Notes: a model not told the origin generated them from the letters alone. DNA of 64,000 nt from Aquimarina aquimarini (GCF_900299535.1 NZ_OMKE01000023.1:248001-312000), one strand, 5' to 3'. Shown: positions 17,550 through 26,005, counted from the first letter of the stretch. A program made the numbers and translations.

Positions 17550-18006
17550 ATAAGAAAATATTCAAAAGAAATAATAAGATAAAAAAAGCCTTTTGAAAAA
17601 ATAGGAGGAATGGAAGTAGTAGAAACACTAGCTTATCGGTAAAGTCATGATAATTGTAGAAAGTACACGATATGATATTGTGATAAACAAGTAATCTTTT
17701 ATTAGATACTTATTTTAAGTAAAACACATTGCCATTTTATTAAGTAAGAGGTTGTCTAGAAAGGAATATTGATTTTTATGTATTAAATCTTTGTTTTGAA
17801 GTCTTTTAATCAAGTGTTATATTATAAAAGAGATTTCTACAAAGAGGATAGACTTATATCATTTTTACAAGAAATAAGTATACTATTATGTAAATTGTAT
17901 TGAATCAATACATTGCTTTTCTAGAGACCTCTTATCTATTTATAAATCAGGATAGATAAGTTTTAGAAGATAAACCCGTTATTCTCATAAACAATATTAT
18001 TTAGCT
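17550..18006. promoter_or_regulatory. 457-base spacer with operator-like palindrome before the aldehyde dehydrogenase
   Basis: No coding signal is seen. A near-perfect palindrome TGTATTGAATCAATACA (17896-17912, 8-bp arms around one base) lies about 95 bases before the ATG and looks like a dimeric-regulator site. A second long-range repeat pairs AAGAGGTTGTCTAGAAA (17746-17762) with TTTCTAGAGACCTCTT (17918-17933), enclosing about 155 bases. Both could also be RNA structure in a long leader. Confidence 0.4.
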
Positions 18007-19473
18007 ATGAAATTAGTACAAGACCAACTTACTGTTCAGAATTTTATTAATGGAGATTTTGAACAACATCAAGAAGCATCTATTGATGTAATAAGCCCTC
18101 TGGATGGGGGCAGTATATCTAGAGTACCCATATCCACCAAGAAACAATTAGATAAAGCTGTTAAATCGGCCTCTACAGCATTTGTAAAATGGTCACAATT
18201 AACATTGAAAGAGAGAGTTCAGGTATTTTTTAGATATAGAAACCTATTGGAAGAAAATATAGAAGAATTATCTAATCTTATTCGGTTAGAAAACGGAAAA
18301 ACTTTTGGTGAAGCAAAGGCAGAGGTTGAAAAAGGAATAGAACTCTGTGAATTTGCAGTTTCGCTCCCACAAATTGTATGTAATGAAATACAAGAAGTAA
18401 GTAAAGGGGTAGCGTGTAAGATAGAAAAAAAACCACTGGGAGTTGTAGCTTCTATAACTCCTTTTAATTTTCCTAATATGGTACCTCACTGGACAATCCC
18501 AAATGCTTTGGTATTAGGAAATACAATGATTATGAAACCATCAGAGCAAGTTCCTCTAAGTGTAATGAAAATAGCTCAATTACTTAAAGAAGCAGGCTTA
18601 CCTCAAGGTGTTTTTAATGTTATTAATGGAAGTAAAGAAGTGGTAGAATCAATTTGTGATCACCCCGATATCAAAGCAGTAACGTTTGTAGGATCTACTA
18701 CGGTAGCTAAAATAGTATACCAAAAAGCAACTTCAAATCTTAAACGCTGTCTAGCTTTAGGAGGAGCAAAAAATCATTTGATTGTATTGCCTGATGCTAA
18801 TACAGAAATGACAGCATCCAATGTAGTCGCTTCTATGTCTGGTTGTGCAGGGCAACGATGTATGGCAGCCTCTGTAATGGTAGGGGTTGATAAAATAGAT
18901 CATATCATTGATAAAATGGTAGAAGAAGCAAAGGCAATTATTCCTGGAGAAAACTTAGGTACAGTGATTAGTGCAGAAGCCAAAGAACGTATTGAGCGGT
19001 ATATAACAGAAGCAGAACAAGCAGGGGCCAATGTCATTCTAGATGGAAGAAATGTAGTTGTCAAAGGTGGGGAGACTGGTTTTTATGTAGGTCCAACTAT
19101 TTTAGATCATGTAACAACAGATATGTCTGTAGCCAAAGAAGAAATATTTGGTCCAGTTATTAGTATTATCAGAGCAAAAGATCTTGATCAGGCGATCAAA
19201 ATAGAGAATGGCTCTAATTATGGTAATGCGGCTGCGGTTTTTACGCAAAATGGAGGGTTAGCAAAGCAGGTAATAGAAAGAGCGAGTGCAGGAATGGTGG
19301 GGGTTAATATTGGAGTTCCTGTGCCAAGAGAGCCTTTTTCTTTTGGAGGTTGGAATGAATCAAAATTTGGAGTGGGCGACATCACAGGGAAAAGCTCGAT
19401 TGAATTTTGGACACAAAGTAAAAAAACTACTACCAAATGGAATAAAGAAGATAAAACTAATTGGATGAGTTAA
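18007..19473 (+). CDS. mmsA: CoA-acylating methylmalonate-semialdehyde dehydrogenase family enzyme
   Basis: A 488-residue aldehyde dehydrogenase. The nucleophile Cys285 is in SGCAGQRCMAASV, the motif typical of the MmsA/IolA branch, and ITPFNFPNMVPHW, MKPSEQ, FVGSTTVAK and GGAKNH are all present. Enzymes of this branch oxidise methylmalonate or malonate semialdehyde with NAD and CoA to propionyl- or acetyl-CoA, in valine or inositol breakdown. It may be ordinary catabolism, or may supply or consume acyl-CoA for the preceding ACP/ligase locus. No other valine-pathway gene is adjacent. A strong terminator follows. Confidence 0.88.
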   Translation: MKLVQDQLTVQNFINGDFEQHQEASIDVISPLDGGSISRVPISTKKQLDKAVKSASTAFVKWSQLTLKERVQVFFRYRNLLEENIEELSNLIRLENGKTFGEAKAEVEKGIELCEFAVSLPQIVCNEIQEVSKGVACKIEKKPLGVVASITPFNFPNMVPHWTIPNALVLGNTMIMKPSEQVPLSVMKIAQLLKEAGLPQGVFNVINGSKEVVESICDHPDIKAVTFVGSTTVAKIVYQKATSNLKRCLALGGAKNHLIVLPDANTEMTASNVVASMSGCAGQRCMAASVMVGVDKIDHIIDKMVEEAKAIIPGENLGTVISAEAKERIERYITEAEQAGANVILDGRNVVVKGGETGFYVGPTILDHVTTDMSVAKEEIFGPVISIIRAKDLDQAIKIENGSNYGNAAAVFTQNGGLAKQVIERASAGMVGVNIGVPVPREPFSFGGWNESKFGVGDITGKSSIEFWTQSKKTTTKWNKEDKTNWMS

Positions 19474-19494
19474 CTCTTGATTTCAATAATATAA

Positions 19495-19544
19495 AAGCTA
19501 TCGAAGTTTATTTTATTTTAAATTTATAAAAACTTCGATAGCTT
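19495..19544 (+). terminator. Terminator after mmsA
   Basis: AAGCTATCGAAGTTT (19495-19509) and AAACTTCGATAGCTT (19530-19544) are a perfect 15-bp inverted repeat with a 20-base AT loop. Part of this hairpin is duplicated at 19664-19689. Confidence 0.7.
19498..19523. repeat. Direct repeat, left copy (partner 19664-19689)
   Basis: The 26 bases starting CTATCGA recur at 19664-19689 with one mismatch (position 7, A versus G); similarity continues weakly outside. The two copies flank the clpB-end remnant. The right copy overlaps the final codons of the thioredoxin reductase fusion gene. Confidence 0.8.
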
Positions 19545-19570
19545 ATTTTATCTTATAATTACTAATTTAT

Positions 19571-19663
19571 AAATGATAGATTCGTATTAAATTCATCTAG
19601 CAAGATTATACTTTTTAGTAGAAATTTTTCTAGTGATGTTTTTTTGAATAATTTATTAAAAAA
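19571..19663 (-). pseudogene. Decayed copy of the 3' end of clpB
   Basis: On the minus strand this stretch reads SIILLDEFNTNLSFIN then stop, matching SVILLDEFDANLVFRN near the C terminus of the intact ClpB encoded at 22804-25404. Alignment continues upstream through the LNKLSKEI region but needs at least one single-base shift, and many third codon positions differ. About 90 bases are recognisable; nothing more of clpB is present. It is therefore a diverged, broken 3' fragment, not a fresh duplication. It lies between the mmsA terminator and the redox block, with direct repeats at both sides. Confidence 0.75.
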
Positions 19664-19689
19664 CTATCGGAGTTTATTTTATTTTAAAT
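19664..19689. repeat. Direct repeat, right copy (partner 19498-19523)
   Basis: 25 of 26 bases match the left copy. It covers the last codons and stop of the glutaredoxin-thioredoxin reductase fusion gene and its immediate downstream sequence. Confidence 0.8.
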
Positions 19690-21085
19690 AATTTCTAATC
19701 CCGTAACTAGCTAACACACCTTCTCCTGTTGCAGCTGCTACTTGTGCAATAGCTCCCTCTCTACAATCACCTGCTGCAAAAATTCCTTTTATAGATGTTT
19801 CAGCCAAAGCTGTTGTTTGAATAAATCCTCTATCATCTAAATCTACAACTTTTTTAAAAGAAGTTGTATTCGGAATTAAACCAATAAAAATAAAAACACC
19901 ATCAGCAGCAATATCAAGTTCTTTATTGGTCTCGTTATCTCTAACTTTTAAAGCTTTAAATAATTTGTTTTCTCCTGAAATAAATTCAATAGATGTTTTA
20001 TTCATATAGGTAGTAATATTATCGATAGAAGAGAGTTTTTCGATATAAGTTTTAGAAGCTTTAAATTCCTTTGATTTATTAATAATCTTAACGCTTTTAC
20101 AGAATCCTGCTAAAAAAATACCTTCCTCTAACGCTGAATTTCCGCCACCAATAACAATAATATCTTTATCTCTATAAAAAGCACCATCACAAGTAGCGCA
20201 AAAATGAATTCCTGAACCTATTAATTCTTCTTCGTTAGGAATACCTAACTTTCGATAAGTAGAACCAGTTGATAATACGACTGATTTTCCAAGAAAGGTG
20301 GAACTTTTTGTTTTTATTGAGAAAATATCATCTTGTTTTTCAATAGCAATAACTTCTTCACCAGTTTTAATAGTTGCTCCATATGTTTTTGCTTGCTCTT
20401 CCATTTTTTCCATTAATTCTGGTCCAGAAATAGATTGAAACCCTGGATAGTTTTCAATTTTCTCAGTTAAAAAAGCATTACCTCCAATAGTAGATTTCTC
20501 TAAAATTAAAGTATCAAAACGATCTCTTTGTGTATAGATAGAAGTTGTTAACCCAGCAGCTCCACCTCCAATAATAATGGTGTCAAAGATTTTATGCTCT
20601 TTTTCAATAGCAATAGAAAGAAGCGCCGTTAGTTTTGCATTATCAGGATTTGTATATGAGATATCATCAATTAAAATAGTTGGAATAATTCTTTTTCCAT
20701 TATTTATTAGTTCCACTTTTTGTGTTGCCCATTCATGCTCATCAACATCAATAAACTCAAAATTAATTCCATTATCTCTTAAAAAACTTTTTGATCTTCT
20801 GCAATCGGGACACCAATCGGCTCCAAATAATTGTACCCGACCAGTTTGATTTATTCCCAACACAGATGCTAATTCAGCATTGTCAGGATTTGTATATGAT
20901 TTGTTTTTAATTATAAGGGTTGGAATGATACGTTTTCCATTATTTATCATTTCTACTTTTGATGTTGCTTCTTTATCTATATCGACATCTATATAAGCAT
21001 AATCAATGTCGTTTTCTTTTAGATACGTTTTAGCTCTTCTACAGTCTGGACACCAGTCGGCTCCATAAAGGGTTATTATATTCAT
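19679..21085 (-). CDS. Glutaredoxin-glutaredoxin-thioredoxin reductase fusion protein
   Basis: A 468-residue fusion. Two glutaredoxin/NrdH-like modules repeat with an exact 80-residue period: GADWCPDCRR at 8-17 and 88-97 (CPDC 12-15 and 92-95), NNGKRIIPT and SYTNPDNA in each. A thioredoxin reductase module follows from about 165: FAD loop IIGGGAAGLT, redox CATC at 296-299 in HFCATCDGAFY, NADPH loop VIGGGNSALE and the C-terminal FAAGDCREGAIAQVAAATGEG. It is expected to pass electrons from NADPH through FAD to its own glutaredoxin domains and on to substrates. Free-standing TrxR is about 310 residues, so the 160-residue N-terminal extension is extra. DoxX and thioredoxin genes lie upstream on the same strand. 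Confidence 0.92.
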   Translation of the reverse strand: MNIITLYGADWCPDCRRAKTYLKENDIDYAYIDVDIDKEATSKVEMINNGKRIIPTLIIKNKSYTNPDNAELASVLGINQTGRVQLFGADWCPDCRRSKSFLRDNGINFEFIDVDEHEWATQKVELINNGKRIIPTILIDDISYTNPDNAKLTALLSIAIEKEHKIFDTIIIGGGAAGLTTSIYTQRDRFDTLILEKSTIGGNAFLTEKIENYPGFQSISGPELMEKMEEQAKTYGATIKTGEEVIAIEKQDDIFSIKTKSSTFLGKSVVLSTGSTYRKLGIPNEEELIGSGIHFCATCDGAFYRDKDIIVIGGGNSALEEGIFLAGFCKSVKIINKSKEFKASKTYIEKLSSIDNITTYMNKTSIEFISGENKLFKALKVRDNETNKELDIAADGVFIFIGLIPNTTSFKKVVDLDDRGFIQTTALAETSIKGIFAAGDCREGAIAQVAAATGEGVLASYGIRNYLK

Positions 21086-21140
21086 TTAATATGTTTATGG
21101 ATTAGATTCCTTTTCTATAAGATACTGTTTTTTTTATGAA

Positions 21141-21172
21141 AAAGAACGGAATATGTAATATTCCATTCTTTT
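21141..21172 (-). terminator. Hairpin after the DoxX gene
   Basis: AAAGAACGGAATAT (21141-21154) pairs with ATATTCCATTCTTT (21158-21171) with one G-U position and a three-base loop; on the minus strand a T run follows. It separates trxA-doxX from the reductase fusion gene. Confidence 0.55.
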
Positions 21173-21200
21173 ATATAATGACTTTTATTTATATTATTAA

Positions 21201-21584
21201 TTACTTAGTAGCTTTTTCATTTAATGCTAATCCGCTTAATGTTGATAATAAAGTAATATGTATCATTATATTCATCCAATTACCTGAAGGAATATGAACT
21301 AACACCAAGGCCATGAGCATTATAAATGCTAAAAAAGAATAAGAATAAAACACTTTTTTATTTATAATAAGTAAAATACCAGCAATTAATTCTAATAGAG
21401 CTATAATGGCTCCTAAAATGTAAGTTCCTGTTTCACCTAAAAAAGCAAGTCCACTGCTTTGTAAAAATGCAGCCATGTTGTTTAAACCAACACCACCTAA
21501 AAAACCTTCGATAAATTTCTCAAGACCTCCCCAAATAAAAAGGATTCCAAAACCAATTCTAATAATTAAATTTCCGTTGTTCAT
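21201..21584 (-). CDS. DoxX-family membrane protein
   Basis: A 127-residue protein with four predicted transmembrane segments (about 5-20, 50-68, 72-88 and 95-115). The opening NLIIRIGFGILFIWGGLEKF is typical of DoxX/SURF4-like proteins. Family members are linked to quinone-dependent sulfur oxidation or to oxidative-stress membrane complexes (for example with SodA and a thiol oxidoreductase in mycobacteria). The neighbours here, a thioredoxin 28 bases upstream and a reductase fusion downstream, fit a thiol-redox role. Substrate unknown. Confidence 0.8.
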   Translation of the reverse strand: MNNGNLIIRIGFGILFIWGGLEKFIEGFLGGVGLNNMAAFLQSSGLAFLGETGTYILGAIIALLELIAGILLIINKKVFYSYSFLAFIMLMALVLVHIPSGNWMNIMIHITLLSTLSGLALNEKATK

Positions 21585-21612
21585 GTTCTTATTTTTTTTA
21601 GTTAATTATTTT

Positions 21613-21936
21613 TTATATTGTCGCTTTGTATTGATTAATTTTTTCGTCCAACTCTTTTTCTGTTTGCAAACCAGTAATGTTCTCTTTCACTTCACCATTT
21701 TGAATAAAAAATAAAGCTGGAATATTACGAATTGAAAATTTTTGAGACAATTCACGATTCTTATCTACGTTAACCTTTGCGATTATAAAATCTGATTTGT
21801 ACTTAATAGTCAATTTTTCTAAAATTGGAAGTAAGGTTTGGCAAGGAGCACACCATTCTGCATAAAAATCAAGCAATACAGGCTTATCTCTATTTATAAT
21901 TTCTTTATATTCTTCGATATTATTTATTTCTTTCAT
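21613..21936 (-). CDS. trxA: Thioredoxin
   Basis: A 107-residue cytoplasmic thioredoxin with YAEWCAPCQTLLPIL; the active site is CAPC where classical thioredoxin has CGPC, as seen in several Bacteroidota thioredoxins. The cis-proline segment IRNIPALFFIQNG and the C-terminal helix KELDEKINQYK complete the fold. It has no signal peptide. It heads the trxA-doxX pair and is a natural electron acceptor for the downstream reductase module. Confidence 0.92.
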   Translation of the reverse strand: MKEINNIEEYKEIINRDKPVLLDFYAEWCAPCQTLLPILEKLTIKYKSDFIIAKVNVDKNRELSQKFSIRNIPALFFIQNGEVKENITGLQTEKELDEKINQYKATI

Positions 21937-22803
21937 TAGGGTACATTTTTAAACATGATTAATATTTTCTTTCTATAAAGAGCAAGATTTTTTTTATGTT
22001 ACAGGCTGTGTGTTAAAGGAAAATTAACAGCTGTAATTGGCTCTTCTCTGCATTTTAAGAGAACGTCAAAAAACTAGTTAAAGAGTTACTTGAATAATCT
22101 ACTTAGTTTATAAATAGAACCACTCCAAATGTGTCATTTAATTGATTAAAGATTTCTTAGGGGCGACCTGTTCTTTTGCTAGTACTTGAATTTCTGTAGT
22201 TATTTCTATTTTATATTGTTTTAGTTTCTAATTAATTAACAATACAAAGATGATGAGGTTATACGTGATTTTTCTAGACGATTATTCCTAATCTATTGTC
22301 AGTATTTCCTTTTTAATATGACATTCTAGAATAATTAAGAGAAATATCTTATTGATTTTAAAAAAAAACGGTTAAAATATTGAATATCAATAAATCCAAT
22401 TTCAAAAACTAATTTTAGATATTGTTTTATTTGAATACGTTAATAAACGATGTACCTCCAATAACAATCTGTTTTAGATACATTGAAGAGAGGATTTAGT
22501 GGTAATTTTTTAAAATAAGTAAAGAAAGGGGCTTAGGGAAATTATTCATGAGGTTAGTATTTTCCCTGAGACTGTGGAATTCTTTGAAGTGCTTTTCTAC
22601 TAAAAAATAAATTCTCGTATTATCTGAATATTGGTATAAGTTTGAGAACAACCCTTTATTTATTTTTTTTAAACTATAATTTTTCTGCAAATTAAAGGTG
22701 TATAGATAAGGTATTAATTTGGGTTTCATGTAGTATAAGGTATTATGTTATTTTTTGTAAAAAAGGCGATTGTTTTTTAATTAAATCGCCTTTTATTCAT
22801 TTT
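21937..22803. other. Long low-coding region between trxA and clpB
   Basis: 867 bases of very AT-rich sequence. An inverted repeat with arms AGAGC/GCTCT and TTACAG/CTGTAA lies at 21979-22044, upstream of trxA. A 77-codon minus-strand frame at 22496-22729 has no recognised similarity and composition like the surrounding non-coding DNA, so I do not call it a gene. The region looks like decayed DNA on the right side of the redox block. Confidence 0.45.
22761..22794 (-). terminator. Terminator after clpB
   Basis: AAAAGGCGATT (22761-22771) and AATCGCCTTTT (22784-22794) form a perfect 11-bp stem with a 12-base loop, 10 bases beyond the clpB stop; the minus-strand stem ends in a T run. Confidence 0.7.
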
Positions 22804-25404
22804 TCAAGAAACTAAATTCTCTTGATTTCTAAATACCAGATTTGCATCAAATTCATCCAATAAGATGACACTTTCTGTAGAAACATTACCAGCAAGAATT
22901 TCTTTAGATAATTTGTTTAAAACTTCCTTTTGAATGGTTCGTTTTACGGGTCTTGCTCCAAATTCTGGTTGAAACCCTTTTTCAGATAGGTATACAATAG
23001 CCTGTTCTGTCGCATCCAGAGTAATGTGTTGCTCTGCCAACATTTTAGAAACGTGTTGCAACTGTAGTTTCACAATTTCGTGTATGTTGGCTTTTGTAAG
23101 AGGAGAAAACATGATGATATCATCTATCCTGTTTAAAAACTCGGGCCGTACAGATTGTTTTAGAATGGCAAGGACATCAACTTTGGCGGCTTCCATTGCA
23201 GAATCCATATTTTTGATAGTTTCAAATTTTTCTTGTATGATATGACTCCCCATATTACTGGTCATGATAATAATAGTATTTCTAAAGTCTGCAACTCTAC
23301 CCTTATTATCAGTTAGTCTACCTTCATCCAATACTTGTAATAAAACATTGAATGTATCTGGGTGTGCTTTTTCGATTTCATCCAATAGCACTACAGAATA
23401 TGGTTTTCTTCTCACGGCTTCTGTCAATTGTCCTCCTTCATCATACCCTACATATCCAGGAGGTGCGCCTACTAATCTACTCACAGCATGTCGTTCCTGG
23501 TATTCGCTCATGTCTATTCGAGTCATGGCGCTTTCATCATTAAACAAATACTCGGCTAGCGCTTTTGCAAGTTCGGTTTTACCAACTCCAGTGGTTCCTA
23601 GAAATAAGAAAGATCCTATTGGTTTTTTTTGATCTTGCAATCCAGCTCTACTTCTTCGTACAGCATCACTTACTGCCTGTATCGCTTCTATTTGTCCTAC
23701 TACTCGTTTTTGAAGCTCTTCTTCTAGAACAAGTAGTTTTTCACGTTCGCTTTGTAGCATTTTGGTAACAGGTATACCAGTCCATTTAGCAACTACTTCT
23801 GCAATATCATCATTGGTCACTTCTTCTTTAATAAGAGACGATTTACTTTGTTGTTGATCTAGTTGCTCTTGTAATTGATCTAGGTGTTCCTGTGATTCTT
23901 TTATTTTACCATAACGTAATTCAGCAACTTTTCCATAATCACCATTTCGTTCAGCACGTTCAGCTTCAAGTTTATACTCTTCTATATTTGTTTTTGCATT
24001 TTGTATGGCATCTACAACTTCTTTTTCGCTTTGCCATTTTGAGAAGATCTCATTACGGTCTTCTTTTATATTGGCAAGATCAGCATTAAGAGTTTTTAGT
24101 TTAACTTCATCATCTTCTCTTTTTATAGCTTCGATCTCGATTTCTAGTTGCATAATTTTTCTATCTAATACATCTAGTTCCTCTGGTTTAGAATTAATTT
24201 CCATTCTTAACTTGGAGGCAGCCTCATCCATTAAATCAATCGCTTTATCGGGCAAGAATCTATTAGTTATATAACGCTGAGATAGTTCTACTGCGGCTAT
24301 AATAGCTTCATCTTTTATTCGTACTTTATGATGTACTTCATACTTCTCTTTGATTCCTCTTAAAATTGAAATAGCACTTTCTGTATCAGGTTCATCGATG
24401 GTTACTCTCTGAAAACGTCTTTCTAATGCTTTATCTTTTTCAAAATATTTTTGATATTCATCTAATGTTGTGGCTCCAATAGCTCTTAGTTCTCCTCTTG
24501 CTAGCGCAGGTTTTAGAATATTTGCAGCATCCATTGCACCTTGACCACCTCCAGCACCGACTAAGGTGTGGATTTCATCAATAAATAATACAATATCCCC
24601 ATCACTTGTAGTAACTTCTTTTACTACAGCTTTAAGGCGCTCTTCAAATTCTCCTTTGAATTTGGCTCCTGCAATCAAGGCTCCCATATCTAAAGAAAAA
24701 ATTTGTTTGTCTTTAAGGTTCTCTGGGATATCTCCTGAAATAATTCTATGAGCCAATCCTTCTGCGATAGCTGTTTTACCAACACCAGGTTCACCTACTA
24801 GCATTGGATTGTTTTTGGTACGACGAGAAAGGATTTGTAATACCCTTCTTATTTCTTCATCACGACCGATTACAGGGTCTAGTTTACCATTTTCCGCCAT
24901 TTCATTAAGATTTTTGGCGTATTTATTTAATACCTGATATGTTTCTTCGGCACTTTGTGATGTTACACGTTCTCCTTTTCTAATCTCATTAATAGCTTCA
25001 GTAAGATGTTTTTCTGTAACCCCTTGATCTTTTAATATTTGAGCTATTTTGCTTTTTGATTTAAAAATAGCAATAACTAGATGTTCTATAGATACATACT
25101 CATCATTCATCTTTTTGGCAATGATACTGGCCTCATTCAATGATTTACCTGCTTCTCTAGATAGTTGTAGCTCTCCCCCTGTTACTTTAGGAAAACTTTC
25201 TAAAGTACTATCAAGAACTTGTTGTAGAAGGTTGATGTTTACATTTAATTTTTTAAGTAAAAAAGGAAGTACATTTTCATCAACAGTAAAAATAGCTTTA
25301 AATATATGCTCATTTTCTATTTGTTGATGACCGAAACTCTGTGTAAGCTGTTGCGCTTGTTGTATCGCTTCTTGTGATTTTATAGTGAAATTATTAAAAT
25401 TCAT
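22804..25404 (-). CDS. clpB: ClpB disaggregase chaperone
   Basis: An 866-residue Hsp100 ATPase that pulls proteins out of aggregates together with DnaK. It has the N domain (1-145), the first AAA module with Walker A GEPGVGKT (204-211) and DIVLFIDEIHTLVG, the M-domain coiled coil (about 410-530, the hallmark that separates ClpB from ClpA/C), and the second AAA module with GTTGVGKT near 605, SVVLLDEIEKAH and the GYVGYDEGG pore loop. Length and order are canonical. It has a hairpin terminator, and a decayed second copy of its 3' end lies beyond the redox block at 19571-19663. Confidence 0.98.
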   Translation of the reverse strand: MNFNNFTIKSQEAIQQAQQLTQSFGHQQIENEHIFKAIFTVDENVLPFLLKKLNVNINLLQQVLDSTLESFPKVTGGELQLSREAGKSLNEASIIAKKMNDEYVSIEHLVIAIFKSKSKIAQILKDQGVTEKHLTEAINEIRKGERVTSQSAEETYQVLNKYAKNLNEMAENGKLDPVIGRDEEIRRVLQILSRRTKNNPMLVGEPGVGKTAIAEGLAHRIISGDIPENLKDKQIFSLDMGALIAGAKFKGEFEERLKAVVKEVTTSDGDIVLFIDEIHTLVGAGGGQGAMDAANILKPALARGELRAIGATTLDEYQKYFEKDKALERRFQRVTIDEPDTESAISILRGIKEKYEVHHKVRIKDEAIIAAVELSQRYITNRFLPDKAIDLMDEAASKLRMEINSKPEELDVLDRKIMQLEIEIEAIKREDDEVKLKTLNADLANIKEDRNEIFSKWQSEKEVVDAIQNAKTNIEEYKLEAERAERNGDYGKVAELRYGKIKESQEHLDQLQEQLDQQQSKSSLIKEEVTNDDIAEVVAKWTGIPVTKMLQSEREKLLVLEEELQKRVVGQIEAIQAVSDAVRRSRAGLQDQKKPIGSFLFLGTTGVGKTELAKALAEYLFNDESAMTRIDMSEYQERHAVSRLVGAPPGYVGYDEGGQLTEAVRRKPYSVVLLDEIEKAHPDTFNVLLQVLDEGRLTDNKGRVADFRNTIIIMTSNMGSHIIQEKFETIKNMDSAMEAAKVDVLAILKQSVRPEFLNRIDDIIMFSPLTKANIHEIVKLQLQHVSKMLAEQHITLDATEQAIVYLSEKGFQPEFGARPVKRTIQKEVLNKLSKEILAGNVSTESVILLDEFDANLVFRNQENLVS

Positions 25405-25575
25405 TTCTTTTATTTTAGGTTTTACAACAAGGGATCAAATAATATTCCTAGTTTATAAAAGTGTCAAAATGTCTTATTTAGTAATGGGTTTTAGTGACTT
25501 TTTGTCTTGATGTAAAGTTACGAGTTTTACAACGACCAATAGGTGGCTATAGTCAATTATTAAAAATCATTTGAC

Positions 25576-25583
25576 TAAGTTTG
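25576..25583 (+). promoter_or_regulatory. Promoter -7 box of ytxJ
   Basis: TAAGTTTG fits the Bacteroidota TAnnTTTG box exactly and ends 25 bases before the ATG at 25609. A -33 TTTG is not evident. Confidence 0.4.
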
Positions 25584-25608
25584 TAATCATTAAGCATATA
25601 GAAAAAAA

Positions 25609-26004
25609 ATGGGAATATTTAATAAATTATTTGGATCAGAAGAAAAAACACCAAAAGAAGAAAAACAAGCTTTGCCTTGGCAGGTGCTTAATTCGGTTTC
25701 TCAGTTAAATGCCATAAAAAAGGCTTCAAAAAATAAGACGCAAGCAATCTTTAAGCACTCTACTCGATGTGGAATTAGCAGAATGGTAATGCGTAATTTT
25801 GAAAATAGTTTTGATATAGAAAATGATAAAATAGATTTGTATTACCTAGACTTGCTAAATCATAGAGATGTATCTTCTGAGGTATCTGCAAAGTTTCAGG
25901 TTTTTCATGAATCGCCACAATTTATCGTTATAAAAAATGGAGTTACGGTACATCATTCTTCGCATAGTATGATTACACCACAGGTATTACATCAGTTTAT
26001 TTAG
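25609..26004 (+). CDS. ytxJ: YtxJ-like bacillithiol-system redox protein
   Basis: A 131-residue monothiol thioredoxin-fold protein. KHSTRCGISRMVMRNF carries the single active Cys54 in the TRCxxS context typical of YtxJ/DUF2847, and the cis-proline region is HESPQFIVIKNG. YtxJ proteins are associated with bacillithiol redox chemistry and are common in Bacteroidota. The second half of a CxxC pair is absent (Ser57), so a thiol-disulfide exchange with bacillithiol, not direct dithiol reduction, is expected. It converges on the haemoglobin gene with a one-base gap. Confidence 0.88.
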   Translation: MGIFNKLFGSEEKTPKEEKQALPWQVLNSVSQLNAIKKASKNKTQAIFKHSTRCGISRMVMRNFENSFDIENDKIDLYYLDLLNHRDVSSEVSAKFQVFHESPQFIVIKNGVTVHHSSHSMITPQVLHQFI

Positions 26005-26005
26005 A

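Noticed and set aside
22496..22729. 77-codon minus-strand open frame between trxA and clpB
   Set aside because: No family features, composition like the flanking non-coding DNA, no start-region signal; treated as chance or decayed sequence.
23024..25327. Several long plus-strand frames opposite clpB
   Set aside because: Shadows of a highly conserved coding gene; no protein family resemblance.
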